Part shown: in pieces, positions 8,266 to 17,114 of the stretch
Layout of the letters: each line of letters starts with the position of its first letter
Numbering within the stretch: position 1 is the stretch's first letter
Assembly (NCBI RefSeq): GCF_034651555.1
Contig: NZ_JAYEEQ010000011.1
Span: forward strand, 60,787 to 124,786
Direction of reading: 5' to 3'
Source of the DNA: Aurantibrevibacter litoralis
GTDB lineage: Bacteria > Bacteroidota > Bacteroidia > Flavobacteriales > Flavobacteriaceae
DNA: 64,000 nucleotides
Translations under genes and position numbers: made by a program
Notes under the pieces: generated by a model
Database searches by the model: none
Told to the model about the DNA's origin: nothing
Seen by the model: only the letters and a program-made list of their open reading frames with translations

Positions 8266-9702
8266 ATGAAAAGATTTATTTTACTCAGTAGTATTATAGT
8301 AACGACTTTAATGGGTTGCACCGAAGGCTTTGAGGAAACCAACACCAACCCGAACCAACCGGAGGAAGTTAGCTCAGATTTGTTGCTTGCCACCGTTTTG
8401 AGCACCGTGGCAAATAGTGCCGTAACAACAGGTTGGGGAAACGGGAATATAGTTGCGCAACTTACGGCAAAAATTAATTTCACTGGTTTCGACCGTTATG
8501 ATTGGGGTTCAGAATCTGGTATTTGGAACGAACATTACGGAATTCTTCCAGAAATAGATATCATACTTGAATCGGCCAGAGCTGAAACAACCAAGAACAG
8601 TTCGTACGAAGGTATTGCGCTTATTATGCGATCTTATGTTTTTTCGGTTCTTACAGACAATTGGGGAGATGTTCCATTTTTAGAAGCAATAGACGGTATC
8701 AATGGTAATTTCACACCGGCCTATGATGATCAGGAGGTTATTTACAATGCCATTATAAATGATTTGGAAACCGCAGAAGTACTCCTAAGAGCAGGAGATC
8801 CGGTCTTTGGTGGCGATCTTATTTATGGTGGCAACACCGAGAAGTGGCGAAAATTTGCAAACTCCTTGCGATTACGTTTTCTTTTGAGAATTTCCGGAAG
8901 AAGAGATGTTTCTGCCGACATTCAGGCTATTTTTAATAGCGGCGTCTTTTTTGCCACCAACCAAGACAATGCGGTTATGATCTATCCGGCAACGACCCTG
9001 ATCGATTCTTGGCCTGTAAGTCGCGGTCGGGTCGGCAGTTTTGACGAGTTTAGGATGAGCGAAACTATTGAGTCCGTACTGAAAGGGTTTAATGACAATC
9101 GTTTACAAAAGTGGTTTCAACCTACAGACAACCCATCAGACGATCCTAATCTTTTTGTTGGTTTACCTAATGGTTTAAGTGAGGACAATGCATCCAATTT
9201 TAATGGTGGTGCAAGTAATGTGTCTCGCCTTAGGCAATCGTTTTTCTTTGACTCGCCCAACTCCGTTAAGGCAGCCATACTTCAAAGCGCCGAAGTTCAT
9301 TTTATTTTTGCTGAGGCCATGCAACGCGGTCTTATTTCCGGAGATGCGGAAACGCTTTACAACGAAGGGATACGACTTTCTTTTGAGTATTGGGATATTA
9401 CTCAGGATTTGGGTGCGTACCTGTCCCAGAACGGGGTTGCCTACGATGGCCAATTGGAAACCATTATAACGCAAAAATGGCTGGCCTCATTTCTGGTAGG
9501 ATTCGAGGGTTGGTACGATTTTAGACGAACCGGATTGCCATCCTTTATCGTTCCCGGCTCTGACAATGTTAATGATGATCGTGTGCCGGTGCGTTTCCTG
9601 TATCCCGATTCGGAACAAACCCTTAATAGTCAAAATTTTGAGGCAGTAGTCTCCAAAATTGGAGGCAATGATATTAATATAAAGGGCTGGTGGGAGCAAT
9701 AA
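8266..9702 (+). CDS. SusD/RagB-like surface lipoprotein
   Basis: 478 residues with a lipoprotein signal (TTLMGC, lipidated Cys18) followed by acidic residues that suit surface export in Bacteroidota. The body is alpha-helical and TPR-like, with the SusD-like_2 signatures: the SYVFSVLTDNWGDVPF stretch near 125-140, KWRKFANSLRLRFLLRI near 190-205 and GFEGWYDFRRTGLP near 412-425. It caps the SusC pore and determines ligand binding. It follows susC by 11 bp and precedes a secreted phosphodiesterase by 21 bp, so all three are probably co-transcribed. The ligand cannot be read from sequence. Confidence 0.95.
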   Translation: MKRFILLSSIIVTTLMGCTEGFEETNTNPNQPEEVSSDLLLATVLSTVANSAVTTGWGNGNIVAQLTAKINFTGFDRYDWGSESGIWNEHYGILPEIDIILESARAETTKNSSYEGIALIMRSYVFSVLTDNWGDVPFLEAIDGINGNFTPAYDDQEVIYNAIINDLETAEVLLRAGDPVFGGDLIYGGNTEKWRKFANSLRLRFLLRISGRRDVSADIQAIFNSGVFFATNQDNAVMIYPATTLIDSWPVSRGRVGSFDEFRMSETIESVLKGFNDNRLQKWFQPTDNPSDDPNLFVGLPNGLSEDNASNFNGGASNVSRLRQSFFFDSPNSVKAAILQSAEVHFIFAEAMQRGLISGDAETLYNEGIRLSFEYWDITQDLGAYLSQNGVAYDGQLETIITQKWLASFLVGFEGWYDFRRTGLPSFIVPGSDNVNDDRVPVRFLYPDSEQTLNSQNFEAVVSKIGGNDINIKGWWEQ

Positions 9703-9723
9703 ACGGTTATACCAGATATTAAA

Positions 9724-11367
9724 ATGAAATACAGCCTACTTTTTTATGTACTCATGACCATAGGGATGTGCTCCCTGTGGTCTTGTTTTGAGCAGAAGCC
9801 ACAAAATGATTTAGGCATAAAACATGTCGTTGTTATTGGTTTTGATGGATTAAGTCCGGATGGCTTACAAAACGCCTCGACGCCAAATTTTGATAAATTA
9901 ATAGCTGAGGGATCCTATACATTCCATGCCCGATCTGTGATGCCTACATCCTCCAGTCCAAACTGGGCTTCTATGATTATGGGAGCAGGGCCGGAGCAGC
10001 ATGGAATTACTTCTAATGCCTGGGAAAGAGATAATTTTATACTTCCCACCATCTCCCAAAAGGAAGACTTTTTGTTTCCCACTATTTTTCATCTCATTGA
10101 TAACCAAATACCCAATGCCGAAATTGGAGCCATATATCATTGGGGCGGTTTTGGCCGATTGTTCGAAAAAAGTGCCGTAGATTACGATGTGAGCCCCGAC
10201 ACGGAAGAAGAAACAGCTGCCTTGGCAAGTGCTTACATCCAGGACAAAAAACCACATTTCACATTTATTCACTTAGATCATATAGATCATGCCGGGCATG
10301 AGTTTGGGCATGGTACAAAGGAATATTTTGATGCTGTAGAAACGGGTGATACGCTTCTTGGACAACTCATGCAAGCTATAGAAAAAGCAGGCATTGCACA
10401 GGAGACCTTGGTGATCCTAAGCTCAGATCATGGTGGGATGGGAAAAGGCCATGGAGGAGAATCCCTGCAGGAAATGGAAATCCCCTTTATTTTATGGGGA
10501 AAATCAATAAAAAAGGGACAAAGGGTAAAATACCCGGTTTATCAGTACGATAATGCCGCAACGGTAGCATTTGCCTTAGGTTTGGACATGCCTTTAGCAT
10601 GGATTGGAAAACCGGTAAAAACTGCTTTCGAAGGCTTTGAAATTATAGACGCCTATCCTATCGTAGAGCGGGTAGAAAAACCTGTACTATTTCCAAAAGC
10701 GGAGGGGTATAAAAAAGCAGGAGGATTATTTACTGATTCAGCCACCATTCGCTTTGAAAACCCAAATCCCAACGGAGAAATTCGGTTTACGGTAGATGGT
10801 TCTATGCCCAATGCCAACTCTGAACTGGCTGAAAATGTTGTGGGTTTAGATAAAAACGCGGTGATACGAAGCGCTGTTTTTATCGATGGGCAGGTGGCCA
10901 GTAACATTAGTGACGCCTATATACGAGTAAAGAAAAATGCAAAAAAAGCTCCGGTGCAGTACGAGGTTTTCTATTTGAACAACCTCCAAAATATCCCTGT
11001 ATTGGAAGGGAAAACGGCAAATGCCAAAGGAAATTCTTTTGAAATTACCTCCGATGAGGTAAAAGAAGAAATTAAAAATAATACAGTGGTTCGCTTTAGA
11101 ACCAACTTGGTTATCGAAACTGAAGGAAAATATCATTTTTACACCCGATCCGACGACGGTAGCAAGCTCTCGATCAATAATACCCTTGTGGTAGACAATG
11201 ATGGGGACCATGGGGTCCTTGAAAAGGAGGGAAGTATTCGTTTATTGCCCGGCACCTATCCTTTGGAAGTTGTTTGGTTTAATGGAGGCGGGGAAGGCTG
11301 GTTAGATGTATTTTATAAAACCGAAGGTATGCCTAAACAAATTTTACCAACAACACGATTACAATAA
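9724..11367 (+). CDS. Secreted alkaline-phosphatase-superfamily phosphodiesterase with chitobiase-like and PA14 domains
   Basis: 547 residues with a lipoprotein-type signal (CSLWSC, Cys21). The catalytic domain (about 33-310) is of the type I phosphodiesterase/nucleotide pyrophosphatase kind: metal ligand D41 in GFDGL, a nucleophile motif PTSSSPNW (74-81) where S77 replaces the usual Thr, DHIDHAGH, then SSDHGG and GHGG metal motifs. It is followed by a chitobiase-type C-terminal beta domain (about 335-400) and a PA14 domain (about 410-540), both usually carbohydrate-binding. This superfamily includes phosphonate monoester hydrolases, so cleavage of an aminoethylphosphonate ester on a glycan is a fair hypothesis; a plain nucleotide or phospholipid diesterase is the alternative. 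It is the third gene of the susC operon. Confidence 0.85.
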   Translation: MKYSLLFYVLMTIGMCSLWSCFEQKPQNDLGIKHVVVIGFDGLSPDGLQNASTPNFDKLIAEGSYTFHARSVMPTSSSPNWASMIMGAGPEQHGITSNAWERDNFILPTISQKEDFLFPTIFHLIDNQIPNAEIGAIYHWGGFGRLFEKSAVDYDVSPDTEEETAALASAYIQDKKPHFTFIHLDHIDHAGHEFGHGTKEYFDAVETGDTLLGQLMQAIEKAGIAQETLVILSSDHGGMGKGHGGESLQEMEIPFILWGKSIKKGQRVKYPVYQYDNAATVAFALGLDMPLAWIGKPVKTAFEGFEIIDAYPIVERVEKPVLFPKAEGYKKAGGLFTDSATIRFENPNPNGEIRFTVDGSMPNANSELAENVVGLDKNAVIRSAVFIDGQVASNISDAYIRVKKNAKKAPVQYEVFYLNNLQNIPVLEGKTANAKGNSFEITSDEVKEEIKNNTVVRFRTNLVIETEGKYHFYTRSDDGSKLSINNTLVVDNDGDHGVLEKEGSIRLLPGTYPLEVVWFNGGGEGWLDVFYKTEGMPKQILPTTRLQ

Positions 11368-12633
11368 ATGTTTTTTAAGGTTTTTTTTCTGTTTTGTTTC
11401 ATTAGTTCAAGGGCACTTCTTTATTCCCAACAGGACGTTTTTCCTGCTTGGGAAGAAGGGGTGTTAGAGCTACATCATATCGCAACAGGTAGAGGCAATG
11501 CCGCTTTTGGTATTTTCCCGGATGGCACTACCATCCTTATTGATGCGGGCGATATGTCGGAAACGCATCCCAGAACCCTATCTGATAGAAATACTAAATT
11601 AACACCAAACCGTAGGAAAACAGCACCGGAGTGGATAGTAGATTATATAGATCAATTTTTACCAAAAAAGCAGTCACAGCACTTAGATTACGCCCTTATT
11701 ACCCATTATCACGATGATCATTTTGGGGAAATGGACTCCACTAGAATAAAGGCAGTTCATGGAGATTATTTTTTAACAGGAATTACAGCCGTAGGGGATA
11801 AATTGCCTATCAAAAAAATGATAGACAGGGGCAGCACCTATCCCATCGACCTAAAAGATGCCAAAATTCAATTCGCTTTGAATAAAGACGATGCCTATGG
11901 CATGATCGCCACCTTAAAGAATTACTGGAATTTTATTGCCTATCAATCCAAACAAAACGGACTGGTACATGAAGCATTGCTGCCAGGTGCTTTAAATCAA
12001 ATCCGATTGACAAATTTTCCTGAGAAATTTCCAAATTTTTATGTCCAGAATATTGCAGTAAACGGAGAAGTTTGGACTGGAGAAGGTGAAGAAAATTTTT
12101 CACTTTTTAAAAAAGAGCAATATCCCGGTGAAAACCCTTTAAGTGCTTGTATTAAAATATCTTATGGTGATTTCGATTATTTTACCGGTGGCGACATCAG
12201 TGGCGTAAATGGCTTCGGCGAAAGCGATTTTAATTTCGTAGAATCGCATATTGCTCCTGTAGTTGGCTCCGTAGATGTAGCAACGCTAAACCACCATGGC
12301 AACCGAGATTCCCAAAACACTTTTTATGTGAGAACGCTGCGCCCAAAAGTATGGATTGGTCAAAGCTGGTCCTCGGATCATCCGGATAACAATGTGTTAC
12401 GACGCATTCTCTCAGAGGAACTCTATCCGGGATCCCGGGATATTTTTGCAACCGCGTTGTTACAACCCAATATCTCGGTTATCGGCGGACTTACCAATCG
12501 ATATAAAAGTCAGCAAGGGCATATTGTAGTTCGCGTGTACGATTCAGGGAAAAAGTACGATATTTATGTACTTAATGATCAATCTGAGAAGCGAGAGGTC
12601 ATAGCTAAATTTGGGCCCTATGTATCACGATAA
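11368..12633 (+). CDS. Secreted metallo-beta-lactamase-fold hydrolase (ComEC-C-like)
   Basis: 421 residues with a signal peptide (1-21, ending LLYSQ). The zinc motif is T-H113-Y-H115-D-D117-H118-F-G, with ILIDAGD before it and GGDI and NHHG ligand motifs later (about 270-310). This is the MBL arrangement also seen in the extracellular part of ComEC and in pneumococcal phosphorylcholine esterase. The ATG begins directly after the stop of the phosphodiesterase gene, and the 3' end overlaps the PLP enzyme gene, so it is firmly in the operon. Removing a small phospho- or phosphono-headgroup from a polymer would fit both fold and context, but the substrate is unknown. Confidence 0.82.
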   Translation: MFFKVFFLFCFISSRALLYSQQDVFPAWEEGVLELHHIATGRGNAAFGIFPDGTTILIDAGDMSETHPRTLSDRNTKLTPNRRKTAPEWIVDYIDQFLPKKQSQHLDYALITHYHDDHFGEMDSTRIKAVHGDYFLTGITAVGDKLPIKKMIDRGSTYPIDLKDAKIQFALNKDDAYGMIATLKNYWNFIAYQSKQNGLVHEALLPGALNQIRLTNFPEKFPNFYVQNIAVNGEVWTGEGEENFSLFKKEQYPGENPLSACIKISYGDFDYFTGGDISGVNGFGESDFNFVESHIAPVVGSVDVATLNHHGNRDSQNTFYVRTLRPKVWIGQSWSSDHPDNNVLRRILSEELYPGSRDIFATALLQPNISVIGGLTNRYKSQQGHIVVRVYDSGKKYDIYVLNDQSEKREVIAKFGPYVSR

Positions 12634-13999
12634 CACAGATCAGAAGTCTTTTTCCAAGAAGGTAGAAGGCGACATCAATTTTACCGCAGCAAGAAAGGAA
12701 TGGAACAATCATGAAGTAGATGAGTACACAAAAAAAATCTTAGAAAAAGACGCAAAATACTTCCTGCATCAGGCACTTTCTACCCCTTGTTTAGACGTTT
12801 TAAAAACCTGTGAAGGGGCTTATATTGAGAATCTTTCCGGCAAGAAATACCTCGATTTTCACGGCAATAATGTGCATCAAATCGGGTTTTCCCATCCAAA
12901 AGTAATACAAGCCCTTACTGAACAGTTACAAGGGCTTACCTTTTCTACACGACGCTATACCAATGAGACCGCTATAGCCTTTGCTGAAAAACTAACATCG
13001 CTGACACCTCCGGGGCTGAATAAGATTTTAATGACGCCCAATGGTAGTTCCGCCATTGGTATCGCTTTAAAATTGGCGCGAGCCGTTTCAAAAAAGTTTA
13101 AGGTGATTTCTTTTTGGGATGCCTTTCACGGAGCTTCTTTGGATGCCATTAGTGCTGGCGGAGAGGCCGTTTTCCGTGAGTATATGGGGCCAATGATGCC
13201 CGGGGTTGAGCGTATTCCGCCCCCCATAACCTATCGCGGAATTTTTGAAGGCGATGAAGACAAATGTTTGGAGTATTTAGAATACGTTATAAAAAAAGAA
13301 GGGGATATCGGTGCCTTTCTGGCAGAAACGATACGAAATACGGATGTACAGATTCCCTCTAAAAGCTTTTGGAGATCGGCTCGTGAGATTTGTGACCGGC
13401 ATGGGGTCATTTTAATCCTAGACGAAATTCCAATTGCCCTAGGCAGAACAGGAACGATGTTTGCTTATGAGCATTATGGTATTGAACCCGATATGCTTTG
13501 TTTGGGTAAAGGATTAGGCGGAGGCATTATACCACAAGCAGCCATCGTTGCACGGGAAGAATACGATCGGTTCGGGGATATTTCTCTGGGCCACTACACC
13601 CATGAAAAAAGTCCGCTTGGAGCCGCAGCAGGACTAGCTACGTTGCAAATTATTGAAGAAGAAAAACTTCTGGAAAAAGCAAATATCGACGGTTTGTACC
13701 TGATGACAGCACTTGAAAAGATGAAGCAAAAGCATCAAATTATAGGAGATGTAAGAGGAGAAGGGCTGCTATGGGGAGTAGAATTAGTCAAAGACAGAAT
13801 GACCAAAGAAATGGCAGTAGATGAGGCAGAAAAAGTGATGTACGCCTGTCTTAAACAAGGGCTCAGTTTTAAAGTCTCCGCCGGTAACGTTTTACAGCTT
13901 TCACCCGCTTTGACCATTTCACGAACCGAATTGAACACGGCTCTTCAAATACTAGAAGACAGTCTTATAAAAGTATCCACCAATCATCCATTGAAATGA
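12620..13999 (+). CDS. pbfA: Class-III PLP enzyme, probable (R)-1-hydroxy-2-aminoethylphosphonate ammonia-lyase (PbfA-like)
   Basis: 459 residues from the ATG at 12620 (a TTG at 12611 is also in frame). The class-III aminotransferase fold is clear: PNGSSAIG phosphate-binding turn near 140-147, FWDAFHGAS, D268 in ILDEIPIALGRTG for the pyridine nitrogen, and K297 in LGKGLGGG as the Schiff-base lysine. The N-terminal KYFLHQALSTPCL, the DFHGNNVHQIG stretch and the HYTHEKSP segment match, from memory, the PbfA lyases that eliminate ammonia from (R)-1-hydroxy-2-aminoethylphosphonate to give phosphonoacetaldehyde. No signal peptide: cytoplasmic. It overlaps its neighbours on both sides. The presence of a phosphonatase gene in the same locus supports the call; an ordinary aminotransferase is the alternative. 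Confidence 0.78.
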   Translation: MYHDNTDQKSFSKKVEGDINFTAARKEWNNHEVDEYTKKILEKDAKYFLHQALSTPCLDVLKTCEGAYIENLSGKKYLDFHGNNVHQIGFSHPKVIQALTEQLQGLTFSTRRYTNETAIAFAEKLTSLTPPGLNKILMTPNGSSAIGIALKLARAVSKKFKVISFWDAFHGASLDAISAGGEAVFREYMGPMMPGVERIPPPITYRGIFEGDEDKCLEYLEYVIKKEGDIGAFLAETIRNTDVQIPSKSFWRSAREICDRHGVILILDEIPIALGRTGTMFAYEHYGIEPDMLCLGKGLGGGIIPQAAIVAREEYDRFGDISLGHYTHEKSPLGAAAGLATLQIIEEEKLLEKANIDGLYLMTALEKMKQKHQIIGDVRGEGLLWGVELVKDRMTKEMAVDEAEKVMYACLKQGLSFKVSAGNVLQLSPALTISRTELNTALQILEDSLIKVSTNHPLK

Positions 14000-15588
14000 A
14001 AACACACACGGTTACAGTATTACTTTTTTTTGGTTTAGCGACCGGACTTATAGCTCAGGAGGGTTTACCAAATATTTTGATACAGCCTTATTTACAGGAT
14101 GCTACCCCAAATTCTATTAAAATTATGTGGGAGACCAGCTCAGGAGAAGAAAGTCTGGTAGAATATGGCCTCACCACAAAATTAGGAAAGAAAGCACAGG
14201 GAATAGCTTATGGCATCAATTTTACCGCTTCCCGAATCCATGAGGTAAAATTGGAAGGGTTACAACGTTTTACTACCTACTATTACAGGGTTAAAACCGG
14301 AAAAGCTGTTTCCGAGGTATTTCAATTTAAAACCCCACCTTTTGCAGATGATCATGAGTCGTTTAATATCGTTGCTATGAGCGATATGCAAAAGGATCAC
14401 AACCAACCCGATAAATGGCACGAGATAGCCAACGAGGGCGTAATAGCGTATCTAAAAAACAACAATGACGGAACACTTTCGGACCATTTGGCATTAATAA
14501 TGATTCCGGGAGATCTGGTAGAAAACGGCACCAAATACGAGCAGTGGAAAAATGATTTTTTTAATCCGGCCGAAAATTTGTTTTCACAGGTCCCTTTATA
14601 TCCTACTCCGGGAAACCATGAAAAAAACTCCCAGTTTTACTTTAATTATTTTAGTCTGCCGGAAAACGGAACGCCGGCCTACGCTGAACATTGGTGGTAC
14701 AAAGATTACGGCAATACAAGAATTATTGGACTCGATTCCAATTCGGGATACAGAGATCTTAAAGAACAGTACCAATGGCTGGAAAAGGTCTTGGAAGAAA
14801 CGGCTGCAAATCCCAATATTGATTTTGTATTTGCACAATTGCACCATCCTCATAAATCGGAATTATGGATTCCCGGGGAAGAAGAAAGCACCGGGAAAGT
14901 GGTGCAATTATTAGAAAAATTTAGTTTGGTATCCGGAAAACCAAGTCTGCATTTTTTTGGCCATACTCATGGCTATTCCAGAGGACAATCTAAAGACCAT
15001 AAACATTTATGGATTAATGTAGCATCTGCCGGGGGAGCCATTGATAATTGGGGTGAATTTGAAGGCAGGGATTATGACGAGTTTACCGTTACCCAAGACG
15101 ATTATGGTTTTGTGTTGGTTGAGGTAGATGCAGATGTTAATGATCCTAAATTCACCGTTAAACGCATCAGTAGAGGTAATGATTTAAATACACATGAGAA
15201 TAAAATTACCGATAGCATTACCATTTACAAGAACGAACGAAAACCCGCTACTCCAAAAACCATATCACCCAATAATAATACAGTAGCCATTACGGGTACC
15301 ATGTTGAAAGCCGCAGCTTTTAGCAGCAGCTATAAAAATGCCTTTCATGCCGCATCGCACTGGCAGATTTCGGAAACAGAAAGTTTTGAAAAACCAATTT
15401 TAGATCGATGGAAGCAACATGAGAATTGGTATTATTTAGAAAACAGACAAAAAGGCGATGATCTTACGGATGAACCAACAGAACGACTAAAACCCAACAC
15501 TACCTATTTTTGGCGCGTCCGTTACCGGGATCAAAACTTGCATTGGAGCGATTGGTCTGCAACCGCACAATTTCAAACTCATAACTAA
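13996..15588 (+). CDS. Secreted purple-acid-phosphatase-like metallophosphoesterase
   Basis: 530 residues with a signal peptide (1-20, ending LIAQ). An N-terminal fibronectin-III/PAP-N domain spans about 25-115, the calcineurin-like catalytic domain about 122-395, and a further FN3-like domain, ending near WRVRYRDQNLHWSDWS, occupies the C-terminus. Metal motifs are GDLVENG (172-178), GNHE (206-209), LHHPHKS and GHTHGYSRG. The first motif is SDMQ (D130-x-Q132), where the family usually has D-x-H or D-x-G. It overlaps the PLP gene by 4 bp and is followed 16 bp later by another phosphatase. It probably acts in the periplasm or at the surface on phosphate mono- or diesters released by the upstream enzymes; specificity is unknown. 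Confidence 0.82.
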   Translation: MKTHTVTVLLFFGLATGLIAQEGLPNILIQPYLQDATPNSIKIMWETSSGEESLVEYGLTTKLGKKAQGIAYGINFTASRIHEVKLEGLQRFTTYYYRVKTGKAVSEVFQFKTPPFADDHESFNIVAMSDMQKDHNQPDKWHEIANEGVIAYLKNNNDGTLSDHLALIMIPGDLVENGTKYEQWKNDFFNPAENLFSQVPLYPTPGNHEKNSQFYFNYFSLPENGTPAYAEHWWYKDYGNTRIIGLDSNSGYRDLKEQYQWLEKVLEETAANPNIDFVFAQLHHPHKSELWIPGEEESTGKVVQLLEKFSLVSGKPSLHFFGHTHGYSRGQSKDHKHLWINVASAGGAIDNWGEFEGRDYDEFTVTQDDYGFVLVEVDADVNDPKFTVKRISRGNDLNTHENKITDSITIYKNERKPATPKTISPNNNTVAITGTMLKAAAFSSSYKNAFHAASHWQISETESFEKPILDRWKQHENWYYLENRQKGDDLTDEPTERLKPNTTYFWRVRYRDQNLHWSDWSATAQFQTHN

Positions 15589-15604
15589 TCAAAATTAAAA
15601 TACG

Positions 15605-16720
15605 ATGAAAAACACTCTTTTAAATGGCACTTTCCTTTTTTTTCTATTAACTTCCTGCAACCCAAAACAGGAAGTCGCAACCCCAGTTTCGGAAACCTTT
15701 GCGCCTAAGGTGATTTTGATTACTGTGGATGGTCTGCGGTGGCAAGAATTGTTTACGGGAGCCGATTCCCTTTTGGTCTCTAACAAAGATTATGTAAGCG
15801 ATACCACGGATTTAAAGCAAAAATTTTGGCGGAATTCTCCTGAAGAACGCCGGAAAGTCTTGATGCCTTTTTTTTGGAGTAAAGTACAAGAAATAGGACA
15901 ATTGAATGGAAACCGGAATCTTGGAAGCCAGATGAACCTAACCAACACCATGCGGTTTTCGTATCCGGGATACAATGAGATTCTCACAGGCAAGGCTGAT
16001 GATGAACATATTACCAGCAATGACAAAATGAATAATCCTAACAAAACCATTTTAGAATTGGTAAATCAACAACCCGGTTTTGAAGGCAAAGTAGCTGCTT
16101 TTGGCAGCTGGGATGTATTTCCCTATATTGTAAATGAGGAACGTTCTGGCGTCCCTGTAAATGCAGGTTTCGAAAATGCGTTGGGGGATACCCTATCTGA
16201 ACGGGAACAATTTTTAAATGAACTACAGTCTCAAATCCCAAGCCCTTGGAGTACCGTTCGCTTAGATGCTTTTACCCATCACTATACGTTAGAGTATATG
16301 AAAAAGGCACAACCAAGATTGGTATATATCGCCTATGGAGAAACCGACGATTTTGCGCATGATGGTGACTACGATGCGTATCTGACATCTGCCCAGACCA
16401 CAGATGCTTTTATTAAAGATTTATGGAATAAAGCGCAAAACGATCCCTTTTACAAAGACCAGACTACCTTTATTATAACTACAGACCATGGACGGGGTAC
16501 CCTACCTTTAGATACATGGCGAAGTCATGGAAGTAGTATTGAAGGGTCCGATCAGGTGTGGCTGGTTGCTTTTGGTAATGGCGTAAAGCCTTTGGGAGAA
16601 GCGACTACGAACGAACAACTATATGCCAATCAGATTGCGCCGACAGTTTTACAAGTGCTTCATGTGGAATTCGATACAACATCATTTGATACCAATCCTT
16701 TAAAAATCAATTCAAAATAG
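15605..16720 (+). CDS. Alkaline-phosphatase-superfamily lipoprotein
   Basis: 371 residues with a lipoprotein signal (FLLTSC, Cys18). AP-superfamily core: D42 in TVDGLRWQ, a serine nucleophile S119 in RFSYPGYNE, GETDDFAHDGDY, TTDHGRG and WRSHGSS metal motifs. It belongs to a different subgroup from the enzyme at 9724 (no accessory domains, different nucleophile loop). Family members hydrolyse phosphate mono- or diesters or shift phosphate between hydroxyls; sulfatase chemistry is unlikely because the formylglycine CxPxR motif is absent. It is the last gene of the susC operon, followed by a strong terminator about 105 bp on. Confidence 0.82.
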   Translation: MKNTLLNGTFLFFLLTSCNPKQEVATPVSETFAPKVILITVDGLRWQELFTGADSLLVSNKDYVSDTTDLKQKFWRNSPEERRKVLMPFFWSKVQEIGQLNGNRNLGSQMNLTNTMRFSYPGYNEILTGKADDEHITSNDKMNNPNKTILELVNQQPGFEGKVAAFGSWDVFPYIVNEERSGVPVNAGFENALGDTLSEREQFLNELQSQIPSPWSTVRLDAFTHHYTLEYMKKAQPRLVYIAYGETDDFAHDGDYDAYLTSAQTTDAFIKDLWNKAQNDPFYKDQTTFIITTDHGRGTLPLDTWRSHGSSIEGSDQVWLVAFGNGVKPLGEATTNEQLYANQIAPTVLQVLHVEFDTTSFDTNPLKINSK

Positions 16721-16824
16721 GAATTAACTAAGGTTTTATTGAAGTTGCCTTAACACGCTTACGTAAAAAGAGTTCGATCTTTGTCAGAGTAGTTTGAGTT
16801 AGCTGAGTTTGAGTTTGTTTAGTT

Positions 16825-16853
16825 AAAACCGATGTGCCTCGCATCGGTTTTTT
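16825..16853 (+). terminator. Rho-independent terminator of the susC phosphonate operon
   Basis: A 10-bp stem (AAAACCGATG and its complement) with a 7-nt loop at 16825-16851, followed by T residues. The downstream T run suits rightward termination after the 15605 gene. Confidence 0.8.
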
Positions 16854-17114
16854 ACGTTCAATTTCCTGCTTTCAAAACGGATGCGTTATAGAGTAATACG
16901 ACCCTAGGAGTAATTTTTGTAACTTTACCCTAGAAACAAGGCATAACAAAAAATCGGTACAGCCTCTTCAAAGCATTTTTTGATCCTCGGAAATACCAAT
17001 AAAAACACAAAGGAATCCGACATCATTAAAATAGTCTTTAAACACATTAGCGAATTCGATTTGCCTTTCGATAAAGGCAGGTCTGACAAATAAAAGAATA
17101 ATAAATAAATAGAT

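Noticed and set aside
15605..16720. Sulfatase assignment
   Set aside because: No CxPxR formylglycine motif; the nucleophile context and metal motifs fit phosphatases of the alkaline phosphatase superfamily.
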